In this document: positions 8,688-17,932 of the stretch, piece after piece
Layout of the letters: each line of letters begins with the position of its first letter
How positions within the stretch are numbered: position 1 is the stretch's first letter
Source: Limnobacter sp. CACIAM 66H1
Lineage (GTDB): Bacteria > Pseudomonadota > Gammaproteobacteria > Burkholderiales > Burkholderiaceae_B
Direction of reading: 5' to 3'
DNA length: 49,451 nucleotides
Assembly: GCF_001601825.1 (NCBI RefSeq)
Contig: NZ_LUJK01000022.1
Coordinates: forward strand, 1 to 49,451
Made by a program: the position numbers and the translations under genes
The notes under the pieces: model-generated
What the model saw: only the letters and a program-made list of their open reading frames with translations
Database searches by the model: none
What the model was told of the DNA's origin: nothing

Positions 8688-11123
8688 ATGTTGTACACCA
8701 CCCGAATCCTTTTTCCTGTATTTGTTGTTTCAATGTTGGCAGCATGTGGCGGCAATGACAGCGCCACGCCTCCGACTCGGGTAGAGGGTCAGGAAAATCC
8801 CCCCACGCTAAGCGCCGGAAGCGATCAGCAAGCCGCAGAGCGAAGCACCATCGAGTTGCGAGCCACGGTGCAAAACACGGACCAGAATTCTGTGGTGGCC
8901 TATGCCTGGTTTCCGGCGAGTCAAGAAACCGTGTTCTTTGGCGAAGCAGGCAGGTCAGACGAATCGGTCCTGAACTTGCAGTTACCCCAAGTCAACAACG
9001 ACACCCCCGTCGAGTTCATCGTGCAAGCGCAGCTCTCCAACGGCAATGTGCTTGAGGACCGTGTTCAAATCACCATCCAGAACACATTCGACAACGCATT
9101 GCCAGTGGTCACCACCACCGCGTCGCCGATTGGACTTGATAACAGGTTGACCGCAAGTGCCTGCGAGTCCTCAGATTCTGACGGTACTATCCAGTCCTAC
9201 CAATGGCGCAATGAAACCCTGAATATTCAATACGAAGAAACAGGCTGCAACTTGAATGTGCAGCTTCCTACTTCACCTGAATCGCAAACCTACACCCTGC
9301 GCGCCATTGCATTTGACAACGAGGCGGGCCTGGGCTTCAAGTTGTTCAATGTCACCACGCCCAACCGCCCCGCGAACACGGCCCCGCTTATTCAAAACGC
9401 CAACGCATTGCCAGAACCCGTAAGGCCTGGTGAAACCTTGAACTTGCAAGTCAACGCCACGGATGCCGATGGCGACGCACTGTTCTACCGCTGGACACAA
9501 ACCGCGGGTAGCGCACTGCCAATCAGCAATGCTGACAAACCCATGGCCCAGGTGCAAATTCCTGCCGACCTAGCCAATCAAACCTTGACCTTTCGCATTG
9601 AAGTGTCGGACCGAGCCAATTTCCAAACCTCGGTGAACCAGCGCAGTGTGGATGCCAGCGTGCGCAGCAACACCAACACCAACACCAATGCAGGCCTTCT
9701 GGAATGCCTGCAAGACCCCACGCGTGTGGGTTGCCCCTTGGCAGGTTTGTTGTCGGCACCACCAATTGGTGCTCAACAACCCAACAGTGCGCAGTTTTCA
9801 GCTGGGCAGTGCACCCCCTTCTATGGCGGTCGTGTGAATGGGCAAGGCTATACACACTTGTTGGGTGCCATGCACGAGCACACCGCTTACTCGGACGGGC
9901 AAGCCAACACCGATCCGCTTCAGGTGTACCAGCAAACCCGTGAGCGGGGCATGGATTTTGTGATGTCGTCTGATCACTCCGACAACCTGGCCATTCCTCT
10001 GGCCTTGCCCGACACCGACAATTGCACAGACAACCCGCTGTCATGCCTGATCTCCGACCCGGACAACCTGCCCAACAGCCTGACCAAGTGGCGGAGTACG
10101 CTGAACCAGGCCAATCAGGTGACGGGTGAATCGCCTGGCCTGTTCACCGCCATGAGGGGTTTTGAGTGGACCTCCGACCGCTTCGGGCACGCCAATGTGT
10201 ACCTGAGCAAACACAACATCAACGCCAAACTGGGGCCAGGTTATCTGGTATCCATGGACTTGTTCTGGCAGTGGTTTGTGCTGTCGCCTCAACTGGGCGG
10301 CGGCGGTGATGGCCTCCTGGTGTTTAACCACCCTGGCCGCGAAGATGCCTTGCACAGTGCCTTGCTGCAAATCGGTGAGGGTGTTGGCCAGGCCACACGC
10401 ATGGCGGGCGCCTTAAATGCCCTGAATGTATTTCAACAGGGCGACCCTGCATACGCTTTCAATGACTTCAGGTATGTGGCACCGGCCGACTACCGCGTGG
10501 TGGGCATTGAGGTGTTTGGCAAGGGCGATGAATACGACACCGATGGCAAGTTTGGTTCCTGGTATGGCCACGCACTGGACAAGGGATGGTATCTGGGGCC
10601 AGCCGGTTCGGAAGACCACCATGAAACCAACTGGGGCGGTGGCAATTTGCCAAAAACAGTCGTGATTGCTCGTGCCAACAACCAGGCCGACATTCGGGAA
10701 GCATTTCTTGCGCGCCGTTTTTACACCGTGGCACAAAATGAAAATGCCTTGCGTATGAACTTTGAAGCTGTGCATGCCTCCACGCGAGGTCAGCAACGCC
10801 TGCCCATGGGCTCGCGCATAGGCACTCAAGCCGACACAGTTCAATTCGAAGTCAGTATTCGAAGTACACAAGCCATGGATCCCTTGCAGGACATGTCGTT
10901 TGAACTGTTTAGCTCGCAGTCAGGTCCGAGCACCAACGAGGCGCAGCGCTACTTGCCCTTGCAAAACCAGACCGGGAAAAACGGCCGCTTCACTGTAAGC
11001 CCCGCGGAGGGAAAGAATTGGTATTTCGTGCGCGTAAAACGGGGCGATCGAATTGTGGCGGTGAGTGCACCGATCTGGATATTCAAAGGCAGTGAGCCAC
11101 TGCCGGAATGCGCGGCGCTTTAA
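8688..11123 (+). CDS. Exported lipoprotein with C-terminal DUF3604/PHP-type domain
   Basis: An 811-residue protein beginning with a lipoprotein signal (lipobox LAAC, Cys20). Residues from about 40 to 320 form beta-rich repeats that look like PKD or cadherin-type modules, with DADGD and DSDG turns that could bind calcium. A linker rich in Asn and Thr (SNTNTNTN) follows. The C-terminal half has HEHTAYSDG (about 396-404), DHSDN (about 429-433) and a later FNHPGR. These are metal-binding motifs of PHP phosphoesterase-like DUF3604 proteins. The substrate is unknown. Its 3' end overlaps the convergent GNAT gene by four bases. Confidence 0.75.
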   Translation: MLYTTRILFPVFVVSMLAACGGNDSATPPTRVEGQENPPTLSAGSDQQAAERSTIELRATVQNTDQNSVVAYAWFPASQETVFFGEAGRSDESVLNLQLPQVNNDTPVEFIVQAQLSNGNVLEDRVQITIQNTFDNALPVVTTTASPIGLDNRLTASACESSDSDGTIQSYQWRNETLNIQYEETGCNLNVQLPTSPESQTYTLRAIAFDNEAGLGFKLFNVTTPNRPANTAPLIQNANALPEPVRPGETLNLQVNATDADGDALFYRWTQTAGSALPISNADKPMAQVQIPADLANQTLTFRIEVSDRANFQTSVNQRSVDASVRSNTNTNTNAGLLECLQDPTRVGCPLAGLLSAPPIGAQQPNSAQFSAGQCTPFYGGRVNGQGYTHLLGAMHEHTAYSDGQANTDPLQVYQQTRERGMDFVMSSDHSDNLAIPLALPDTDNCTDNPLSCLISDPDNLPNSLTKWRSTLNQANQVTGESPGLFTAMRGFEWTSDRFGHANVYLSKHNINAKLGPGYLVSMDLFWQWFVLSPQLGGGGDGLLVFNHPGREDALHSALLQIGEGVGQATRMAGALNALNVFQQGDPAYAFNDFRYVAPADYRVVGIEVFGKGDEYDTDGKFGSWYGHALDKGWYLGPAGSEDHHETNWGGGNLPKTVVIARANNQADIREAFLARRFYTVAQNENALRMNFEAVHASTRGQQRLPMGSRIGTQADTVQFEVSIRSTQAMDPLQDMSFELFSSQSGPSTNEAQRYLPLQNQTGKNGRFTVSPAEGKNWYFVRVKRGDRIVAVSAPIWIFKGSEPLPECAAL

Positions 11124-11779
11124 AACTCCTCAGCCCATTTCCTGAATTGATTCAGCGAGCCTTTGAACAAATGGTCGATGTCTGCCAAATGTTCATCGAC
11201 AAACTCACGCACCATTGAACCGGTGCTGGCTGGCTCCACCCGCAGGTGGGCCTCACACTGGCCGTCGGCATTGCTCACCCGCATGTTCAGTTTGTGGGCG
11301 ATACGCAGCATGGCTTCATTGTCCATCAGGGTGTAAATGAACAGCATTTCAATGCCTTCATTGCGCGCCCTGCGCAACGCCCTTTGAAACAGCAGCGTAC
11401 CCAGGCCATGCCCCCGCATATTGGCGTCCAGTGACAGTCCCAATTCCGCACCCTTGGGGGCTGTGCTGTCTTTAGGCTGGTTTAGTTCAGCCAAATGCAC
11501 CACACCCAGCAATACATCGTCACGCCCGAAAATACCGAACACCGAGTCGCGCTCAAAATCAATGCTGGCGGTGTATTTCGCAATAGCGGCATCCCCCAGC
11601 GCATAACTAAAGCGCAAACGGCGGTCAGCCTCATCCAGGGCCAGCAAGTGTGCAAGAATTAAAGGGCGGTGTGAGTCATCCAGTTCCACAATCGGAACTT
11701 TGGACAGACCCAAAATGGACGCGGCCCTGCGCCCCAAGACGCTGGGAATATCAAACCATTCAATGGGCTCTGACGACAT
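11120..11779 (-). CDS. GNAT-family N-acetyltransferase
   Basis: A 219-residue protein with the acetyl-CoA-binding motif RGHGLGTLLFQRALRRA in its centre, preceded by the strand ELGLSLDANM. I place the start at MSSEPIEWF (11779). The open frame extends further, but the extra residues would run into the divergent lipB promoter region. The substrate cannot be predicted. It converges on the lipoprotein gene with a four-base overlap. Confidence 0.78.
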   Translation of the reverse strand: MSSEPIEWFDIPSVLGRRAASILGLSKVPIVELDDSHRPLILAHLLALDEADRRLRFSYALGDAAIAKYTASIDFERDSVFGIFGRDDVLLGVVHLAELNQPKDSTAPKGAELGLSLDANMRGHGLGTLLFQRALRRARNEGIEMLFIYTLMDNEAMLRIAHKLNMRVSNADGQCEAHLRVEPASTGSMVREFVDEHLADIDHLFKGSLNQFRKWAEEF

Positions 11780-11826
11780 GATGAACTCGACTGCAAAAAA
11801 TTGTGAAAAATCGGAAATATGCTTAC

Positions 11827-12534
11827 ATGATCCACCAACAAGAAAGCAAGCCGCAACCCAACACCCCGCAAGTTGGAGTACCACTTCAAATTCGCGAATT
11901 GGGTTTGGTGGACTATTTGCCCACCTGGGAAGCCATGCGAAATTTCACAGATGCCCGCTCCGAACAGCTCAACGGGCCAGTGAGCGACGAGATCTGGATT
12001 TGTGAACACCCTCCCGTGTTCACTTTGGGCCTTGCTGGTGACTCGGCACATATGTTGCAGCGCAGCAACATACCGTTGGTGAAAACCGACCGTGGGGGTC
12101 AAATCACCTACCATGGCCCGGGCCAGATTGTGGTTTATCCACTTCTGGACCTTCGCCGCTTTGGTTTGAAGGTGCGAGAGTACGTTCAGTTGCTTGAGCA
12201 AAGCATTATCGACGCCTTGGTGCAGGTGGGTGTGGCAGATGCCCAACGCAAGCCCAACGCCCCCGGCGTGTACACCATGCGCCATGGCAGCCTTGCCAAA
12301 ATTGCCGCCTTGGGCATCAAGATCCGCAAGGGGTGCAGTTATCACGGCCTGTCACTGAATGTGGCCATGGATTTAAACCCATTCCTGCAAATAAACCCCT
12401 GCGGTTATGCTGGTTTGGAAACAGTGGACTTGGCCACGATTGGTGTTAAAATTTCACAAGCTGAGATGCAAATGCATCTGATGAAATACCTGATTCAACA
12501 CCTTGAAGCCGCGCGATCCGCGGTGGCAAAGTAA
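11827..12534 (+). CDS. lipB: Octanoyl-[acyl-carrier-protein]:protein octanoyltransferase
   Basis: Transfers octanoate from acyl carrier protein to lipoyl domains, the first step of endogenous lipoate synthesis. The signature [12 protein letters not shown] is at about 89-100. The catalytic lysine is Lys158 (SLAKIAALG) and the nucleophile is Cys192 (NPCGYAG). I chose ATG at 11827, giving 235 residues. An in-frame GTG at 11803 is possible but lies only 23 bases from the divergent GNAT start. lipA follows after a short gap, forming the classic pair. Confidence 0.95.
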   Translation: MIHQQESKPQPNTPQVGVPLQIRELGLVDYLPTWEAMRNFTDARSEQLNGPVSDEIWICEHPPVFTLGLAGDSAHMLQRSNIPLVKTDRGGQITYHGPGQIVVYPLLDLRRFGLKVREYVQLLEQSIIDALVQVGVADAQRKPNAPGVYTMRHGSLAKIAALGIKIRKGCSYHGLSLNVAMDLNPFLQINPCGYAGLETVDLATIGVKISQAEMQMHLMKYLIQHLEAARSAVAK

Positions 12535-12575
12535 ACGCATGGCCCTAATCACCCAAAGGCCAGGGAGCAAAAAAC

Positions 12576-13559
12576 GTGTCCGAGATCAATGAAAAGTCCG
12601 CTGTGGCCAAAGAACTGAGCGCAGTCAGCGATCCGACCGTCAAGCAAAAAGCGGCCGCGAAAACCGCCCGAATTCCCATCAAGATTGTGCCTGTTGAGCA
12701 GTTGAAAAAACCCAGCTGGATCCGCGTGAAGGCCGGCTCGCCGTCGACCCGTTTCTACGAAATCAAGGAAATTCTGCGCGAGCACAAGTTGCACACCGTG
12801 TGCGAAGAGGCTTCTTGCCCCAACATTGGTGAATGCTTTGGCAAAGGTACCGCCACCTTCATGATTATGGGCGACAAGTGCACCCGCCGTTGCCCCTTCT
12901 GCGATGTGGGCCACGGTCGCCCCGATCCGCTCGATGAAAACGAACCCCTGAATTTGGCAAAAACAATCGCAGCCTTGCGCTTGAACTACGTGGTAATTAC
13001 CAGCGTAGACCGTGATGACTTGCGTGATGGTGGCGCTGGTCACTTTGTGGCCTGTATTGAAAAAACCCGTGAATTGTCGCCCAACACCAAAATCGAAATT
13101 CTGGTGCCCGACTTCCGGGGGCGCTTGGACCGTGCGCTGGGAATTTTGAATGCCGCCCCGCCCGATGTCATGAACCACAATCTGGAAACCACCGAGCGCC
13201 TGTACAAGGAAGCCCGCCCGGGGTCAGACTACAAACACTCGCTGAAGCTGCTGCAAGAATTCAAAAAAGCGCATCCCAACACGCCCACCAAAAGCGGCAT
13301 CATGGTGGGGCTTGGCGAAACCGACGAGGAAATTTTGCAAGTGATGCGCGACATGCGCGAGCACCAAGTGGACATGATCACGATTGGGCAATACCTGGCA
13401 CCTTCGGGCCACCACTTGCCAGTGCGCCGCTATGTGCACCCCGATGTATTCAAAATGTTTGAAGAGAAAGCCTATGAAATGGGCTTTACGCACGCAGCTG
13501 TTGGGGCAATGGTTCGCAGTTCATACCATGCGGATGAGCAGGCACACGGTTTGGTGTAA
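12576..13559 (+). CDS. lipA: Lipoyl synthase
   Basis: Radical-SAM enzyme that inserts two sulfurs into the octanoyl chain. The auxiliary cluster motif C-x4-C-x5-C is Cys76, Cys81 and Cys87 ([12 protein letters not shown]). The radical-SAM motif C-x3-C-x2-C is Cys102, Cys106 and Cys109 (CTRRCPFC). The C-terminal RSSYHADE supplies the conserved serine ligand. The start is GTG with a strong AGGGAG seven bases upstream. At 327 residues it has normal length. It directly follows lipB. Confidence 0.97.
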   Translation: MSEINEKSAVAKELSAVSDPTVKQKAAAKTARIPIKIVPVEQLKKPSWIRVKAGSPSTRFYEIKEILREHKLHTVCEEASCPNIGECFGKGTATFMIMGDKCTRRCPFCDVGHGRPDPLDENEPLNLAKTIAALRLNYVVITSVDRDDLRDGGAGHFVACIEKTRELSPNTKIEILVPDFRGRLDRALGILNAAPPDVMNHNLETTERLYKEARPGSDYKHSLKLLQEFKKAHPNTPTKSGIMVGLGETDEEILQVMRDMREHQVDMITIGQYLAPSGHHLPVRRYVHPDVFKMFEEKAYEMGFTHAAVGAMVRSSYHADEQAHGLV

Positions 13560-14030
13560 CTAATTGCGAAACTGCCCGGCGCTAATAAACTCGCCAAAGC
13601 GTTCACACCACACCACAGCAGCGCTGTATTGTTGCAAATCAGTGTTGGGTGGAAGGTCGAGAATGAATCCGCCAAAGGTTTTTACCGACCCCACTTGCAG
13701 GGACTGGCTTTTAATCTCCAAAAAGCCCGCCTCGTCCTCTACAAATTTTGGCACCAGGTACAAGTAATAATCGGGCCCTGGTGAAAGCTCGCCCTCGAAC
13801 ACAGCTTGGCTGGCCGACAAGGTCAAACGGCCTTCTCCCCAATGCAAAAAGTCGCTGCCTTTCAGGTCGCGTTTGAATTCTGTCGAGAACAGCGCCCCGC
13901 TTTGCGATGCGGTAATCGCTTCAGCAGCAGGGCCTTCAGGTTCTACAAGAATGGGCAGCAAATAAATGCCCAAGGCAACACCAACAATTAGCGCGCCGGC
14001 ATGGGTAATCAACAGGAGAATTTTTTTCAT
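13560..14030 (-). CDS. DM13-domain membrane-anchored protein
   Basis: A 156-residue protein with one N-terminal hydrophobic helix (about 4-27), probably a membrane anchor, and a soluble domain facing out. The strand pattern GRLTLSASQAVFEGELSPGPDYYLYLVP and the ending VVWCERFGEFISAGQF fit the DM13 domain. That domain is proposed to act in electron transfer through a nearly invariant cysteine. It converges on lipA with no base between the two stops. The physiological role is unknown. Confidence 0.72.
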   Translation of the reverse strand: MKKILLLITHAGALIVGVALGIYLLPILVEPEGPAAEAITASQSGALFSTEFKRDLKGSDFLHWGEGRLTLSASQAVFEGELSPGPDYYLYLVPKFVEDEAGFLEIKSQSLQVGSVKTFGGFILDLPPNTDLQQYSAAVVWCERFGEFISAGQFRN

Positions 14031-14107
14031 GGTGTTTCAAGCCCTCAGGGAGTGAACTTGTCAATTCGCTCCCTGGGCTCAAAACGTTTCACATGCAGAT
14101 GAATAAT

Positions 14108-15115
14108 TTACAGTTCACGCTTGTCGGCGCACTCGCCCAGGCTTGCGTCTAGCCGGCAACGAATACGCTTCAAAATTTTCATCATCTCGGGATCGTAGAA
14201 ACCGTCTGCAGTCATTTGAATTCGGGATTCACGCATCAGCACATCGTACTTTTCGCGATCACCAGCGGGAATATCCAGCCACGCAGCAGCAGGCACGGCT
14301 TTCTCAGACGTATCGACCAAGGCAATGGCGCGGTCAAATTGTTGCTGAATCCAAACCCGCGACTTTTGCCCAAAGCCCTCGGGAAATTTGTCTTTGCGGA
14401 TCAAAATATTTGCGGTTAGCTGCACCAAGGGAAAGCGGTAAATACCCCCCTTGCTGCCAATGCCTTTGTACAACTCAAGCGGCTGGTAAGCAATGGCTGG
14501 TGCAGCAATAATATCTACCTGCCCGTTGTTGAATTTGGTGCCAAAGTTGATCACCTCGCTGGCCACGGGTTGCGCGCCCAACTGTTGCACCATTTTGGCT
14601 TGCGATTTGTCGTAGTCCAGCACCGCAATTTTTTTGCCCGCCGCTTTTTCAACTGAATTAATGGCCCTGTCGTTCACCATCACATACGCAGCGCCAATCG
14701 GCAAAATACCCGCCACCTCAAACAGGCCCGAGGTCATTTTGTCATTCAGCTTTGGGCTGCTCATCAGGTCAATTACCGTGCGCAAGTGCTTGTAGGTGGG
14801 CACAGCGCCAATAGAGTCGATGCTGCCCACAAACTTGTTGAACTGCCTGCCACGCAAAGTAGAAATGGCCGCCGCATCGCATTTGCCGGTTTTAAAATCT
14901 TCGGCGGCAAGGCGTTCGTCGACATATGCTTCCAGTTCAATGTTCGCACCCCAGCCCTTGGCTGCCACTGCATAATCGCGCGCTTGCGCAAAGGCGGGAC
15001 CACTGCGCCCTGCAATGTCGAAAATACACATCTTGATGTTGGAGGCTTGGGCTTGTGCCGGGAAAGCGAGGCTGGCGCCCAGCAATACGAGTGCTGCAGC
15101 TTTGGTGGTGTTCAT
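14108..15115 (-). CDS. Periplasmic solute-binding-like protein (DUF6091 type)
   Basis: A 335-residue protein with a clear signal peptide ending AQA (about residue 23). The mature part has the two-lobe binding-protein look, with TGKCDAAAISTLRGRQF and later GQVDIIAAPAIAYQPLELY, as in uncharacterised solute-binding proteins of this group. Two cysteines near the C-terminus (RCRLDASLGEC) could form a disulfide. No transporter genes adjoin it, so its partner and ligand are unknown. The family number is from memory. Confidence 0.6.
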   Translation of the reverse strand: MNTTKAAALVLLGASLAFPAQAQASNIKMCIFDIAGRSGPAFAQARDYAVAAKGWGANIELEAYVDERLAAEDFKTGKCDAAAISTLRGRQFNKFVGSIDSIGAVPTYKHLRTVIDLMSSPKLNDKMTSGLFEVAGILPIGAAYVMVNDRAINSVEKAAGKKIAVLDYDKSQAKMVQQLGAQPVASEVINFGTKFNNGQVDIIAAPAIAYQPLELYKGIGSKGGIYRFPLVQLTANILIRKDKFPEGFGQKSRVWIQQQFDRAIALVDTSEKAVPAAAWLDIPAGDREKYDVLMRESRIQMTADGFYDPEMMKILKRIRCRLDASLGECADKREL

Positions 15116-15185
15116 GTCGTCTCCGGTAATTTTGGGCTTTTTTTGTAATGTTTAGCCCTTGAGGAAATTTCATTCTACAGAAGAA

Positions 15186-16859
15186 TTAATCCACTTCATT
15201 CACTGAGAACCAGGCTGCTGCCAGTCTGTCATTGCAACTGGTGTTGGCGCAGGGGCTGATTCCCTCAAGGGCTTGAATCGGTGCGCCGCTGTGCGCTGGG
15301 CCTGCAGGAATCAAGCCGAATCCGTAGTGGTCCTGAAAGTTCAGGTGCCCGTAGTCTCTTGGCTGTTCTGTCACCACCACCAGGAACTGGTTTTCTCCGG
15401 CAGGGCCTGCGGCTTGAATGGGTTCATTGGCCGGAGGCAACGGCATAGGCTTGTTGGCTTCAATGGCCAAGGCTGGTACGCGAACATTTGGCAACAACTG
15501 AATCAGCGAGTTGTCACTGGCACGAACATACACCGCCACAAAACCCGAAACAGGGGACTCAATCTGAAAGCGCAATAGATCTTGACCAATTTTCAGTGTT
15601 GTTTGCTCCATTTGAATCGTGAGTGAAGTGTCAGCCTTGTCAATCACGGCTTGAAACGATGGGTCCAAATTGTTGGTCAGCGCCGGGCTGATTTGTATGG
15701 TGTCTGATGAAAGTACCGTTGCTGGAACAACAGCAGTCTTTTCGGTTTCAGCATTTTCCGCCAAGGGCGGAACATTCGAGTCAAAAATGAATGCCGCAAT
15801 CAGTGCAGTAACAGCAACCGCAGCTGCAACCACGCTGCCTCCACGCTTCATTGACTTCGTTGAATGAAGTCGTTTGGGTGGTGCTTCCGGTTGGGGGTGG
15901 GCTACCTGATCATACAGGCTCAGAATGTCTTGTGTTTCGGTTTGCAAAGCCTGCCGAAACAGAGACATGCTGGCGGTGCGGTCTTGTGGCTGCACTGCCA
16001 GTGCATGGTCAATGGCCTTTTTTACATGCGGGCTGTAGGGCAATTCCGGTCGTTCACGCAAGGGTAGGTAGCTGTCATTCACCAGTCGCCCGACTGAAGA
16101 AGGCGGTGTTTTTCCGGTCATCAAGAAGTGAGCAACTGCTGCCAGTGCGTACACATCTGTCCAGGCACCTTGGGTCATGGAAGGCACTTCGGCATACTGC
16201 TCAATCGGTGCGTAACTCGCTTTGAGAATCACGGTGAATGGTTGCGACACACTGCCAATGGCTCGGCGCGCTGCACCAAAGTCCAGCAAGATGGGCAGGT
16301 CAGTGTTGTCTTGAATAATGATGTTCTCTGGCGAAATATCCCGGTGATAGCATTGCTGCGAATGCATTACCTCCAGTGCCTCGGTCAATACAAGCAGCCA
16401 ATTCACCAGTTGTTCCTGCGCCAGCGGGGCAGCGTGGTTCTCGGCATACTGTTTCAGGTTCATGCCTTGGTACAGTGGCATCACCATGTAAGCCGTTCCG
16501 GCCATTTCCCAAAACCGGTACACCTTCACCAGCGCAGCATGGTCAAATTGTGCCAGCAGGCGAGCTTCATTGATAAAACTTCGCATGCCAGCATCAAAGG
16601 TGCTTTTATGGCGTGCCTCACGCACTTTCACAGCGCCACCCGGAATGCGTTGGGCCAATGAAGCCGGCAAATACTCTTTCAAGGCCACTTGTCGTTCAAG
16701 CATTGGATCAAGTGCTTTGTACACAATCCCGAATCCACCCACGCCAATCACATCCTGAATCTCAAATCCTTCAATCCGTGTGCCAACAGGCAGCGGTTGC
16801 TGGCCTGAATCATTGGGTATCACAGGCGCAGCCTGAATAACGGTGTTCTCGTTCATCAT
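15186..16859 (-). CDS. Serine/threonine protein kinase, type VI secretion-associated (PpkA-like)
   Basis: A eukaryotic-like kinase of 557 residues when started at MMNENT (16859). The glycine loop is GVGGFGIVYK, the ATP lysine is Lys61 (VALKEYLP), the catalytic HRD is at 172-174 (HRDISPENI) and DFG is at 193-195. One membrane helix spans about 340-360. The outer domain has the DUF4384-like strand LRFQIESPVSGFVAVYVRA. Its start overlaps the tagF stop as ATGA. In type VI systems such kinases act in post-translational activation opposed by TagF. It looks intact although the structural genes of the system are gone. Confidence 0.85.
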   Translation of the reverse strand: MMNENTVIQAAPVIPNDSGQQPLPVGTRIEGFEIQDVIGVGGFGIVYKALDPMLERQVALKEYLPASLAQRIPGGAVKVREARHKSTFDAGMRSFINEARLLAQFDHAALVKVYRFWEMAGTAYMVMPLYQGMNLKQYAENHAAPLAQEQLVNWLLVLTEALEVMHSQQCYHRDISPENIIIQDNTDLPILLDFGAARRAIGSVSQPFTVILKASYAPIEQYAEVPSMTQGAWTDVYALAAVAHFLMTGKTPPSSVGRLVNDSYLPLRERPELPYSPHVKKAIDHALAVQPQDRTASMSLFRQALQTETQDILSLYDQVAHPQPEAPPKRLHSTKSMKRGGSVVAAAVAVTALIAAFIFDSNVPPLAENAETEKTAVVPATVLSSDTIQISPALTNNLDPSFQAVIDKADTSLTIQMEQTTLKIGQDLLRFQIESPVSGFVAVYVRASDNSLIQLLPNVRVPALAIEANKPMPLPPANEPIQAAGPAGENQFLVVVTEQPRDYGHLNFQDHYGFGLIPAGPAHSGAPIQALEGISPCANTSCNDRLAAAWFSVNEVD

Positions 16860-17464
16860 GGTGCGGTGCCAAGTCCAAGCAAGGTATTGAAATCTTGGCT
16901 TGCAGGCAAGCCCGCGCATTGAAGTACTGCCTTGATTGCACCGCCGTAGTCAATTTCGAACCAATGGCTTTGTGCGTCTCCGACCTGCATGGAATCTTTG
17001 CTTGCCGACTCATCCATACATAGCGCAAGAGATGCTGACTTCAATTCAAACTTGTTCAGGCACCAGTCCTCGTTCAAGGCGTCCGCGCACAAAGTGTGGG
17101 CTTGTTGAAACCACAGTGCGAGTGATTCAAAAACAAGTTTATCCAGGCTGCATGAAGGCAGTTCTTGAAGCAAAACAAATGGAAATGCCCGCCCGGCTTT
17201 GTCGACCGAGGGCATCAAGACGCCGATCGCCGCATTGTTGTGAAACTCGGGTGTCACTCGTGGGCCCCACACAAATCCGTGTACAGGCATTTGGAAATAC
17301 GCGTTTGTCCACGCGTCTCCGTGTACCGCCTGGCCCTCTTGAATGGTGCTGCTCAGCCAAAGGTCAAGTGTTTCAAGTAGTCCGGCAGGCATGTTGTGGC
17401 TGCAAAAATCGCCCACACAGGGCAGTTTGCCAAACCAGCAAAGTTTTTCAGCATGGGTGTTCAT
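16856..17464 (-). CDS. tagF: Type VI secretion-associated protein TagF
   Basis: A 202-residue protein starting WFGKLPCVGDF, the hallmark of the TagF/SciT family (DUF2094). Family members repress the post-translational activation of type VI secretion. Both ends overlap neighbours by ATGA: upstream with the surviving tssM tail and downstream with the kinase. This is the normal tssM-tagF-kinase order. It appears full length, but with tssM and tssK destroyed here it has no local system to control. Confidence 0.85.
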   Translation of the reverse strand: MNTHAEKLCWFGKLPCVGDFCSHNMPAGLLETLDLWLSSTIQEGQAVHGDAWTNAYFQMPVHGFVWGPRVTPEFHNNAAIGVLMPSVDKAGRAFPFVLLQELPSCSLDKLVFESLALWFQQAHTLCADALNEDWCLNKFELKSASLALCMDESASKDSMQVGDAQSHWFEIDYGGAIKAVLQCAGLPASQDFNTLLGLGTAP

Positions 17465-17691
17465 AAATTGCCTGGGCAGCGGAATTGTTTTAGCTCGGTG
17501 AGCCGCAGCGGGTTGAAGGCAGAATTGGCCAGTACTTCAAACTCAAATTGTTTTCCATCCAGATTGAAAGTCGCCCTGAATTTCTCTGGTCGCTCTGTGT
17601 TCTGAATTTGAGCTGCATCGAAAAGACGGAACAGCGCCCAAGGTCCGTTGTATGTTTTGTAGTTTCCCTCTGAGGCCCGAACACGCAATGT
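17461..17691 (-). pseudogene. tssM: tssM remnant, C-terminal tail only
   Basis: In this frame the last residues are NGPWALFRLFDAAQIQ, then a beta-rich stretch ending FNPLRLTELKQFRCPGNL. That is the conserved C-terminus of TssM (IcmF-like inner-membrane component of type VI secretion). About 70 of more than 1100 residues remain, with no start of their own. The sequence joins directly to the 5' end of tssK in another frame. The ATGA overlap with tagF is preserved. Confidence 0.78.
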
Positions 17692-17932
17692 GGTTGTCAG
17701 GAATCGAGAAGTGTGTCCCGTCCGGAAAATACCCTGATGCCTTGAGAATACCCACCTTGCCGGCCAGCAACAGATCAGGGTCCAGCTGTAGCTGATGAAA
17801 GCCGTGGTAATGCCCATGAAAGTGCGCTGTTCGAATATGAATTTCATGGTCGAAATAGCGTTCTTGCTGCTGAAAATGTTGGGGTTGGAGAAAGAGACCT
17901 TCACTCCAGATTACACGGCTGTTTTTAGTCAT
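17692..17932 (-). pseudogene. tssK: tssK remnant, N-terminal 80 residues only
   Basis: The frame opens with MTKNSRVIWSEGLFLQPQHF, the well-known N-terminus of the TssK baseplate protein. It stays TssK-like to about FPDGTHFSIPDN. After that the frame runs through the joined tssM tail in the wrong register and stops at 17543. The rest of tssK, all of any tssL and most of tssM are missing. The ATG lies only a few bases from an unrelated vgrG fragment on the other strand, so upstream genes and any promoter are lost too. Confidence 0.82.

Noticed and set aside
11780-11884. N-terminal extension of the GNAT protein with a lipobox-like LAGC
   Set aside because: It would run through the lipB start region on the other strand. 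A good ATG at 11779 matches family length.
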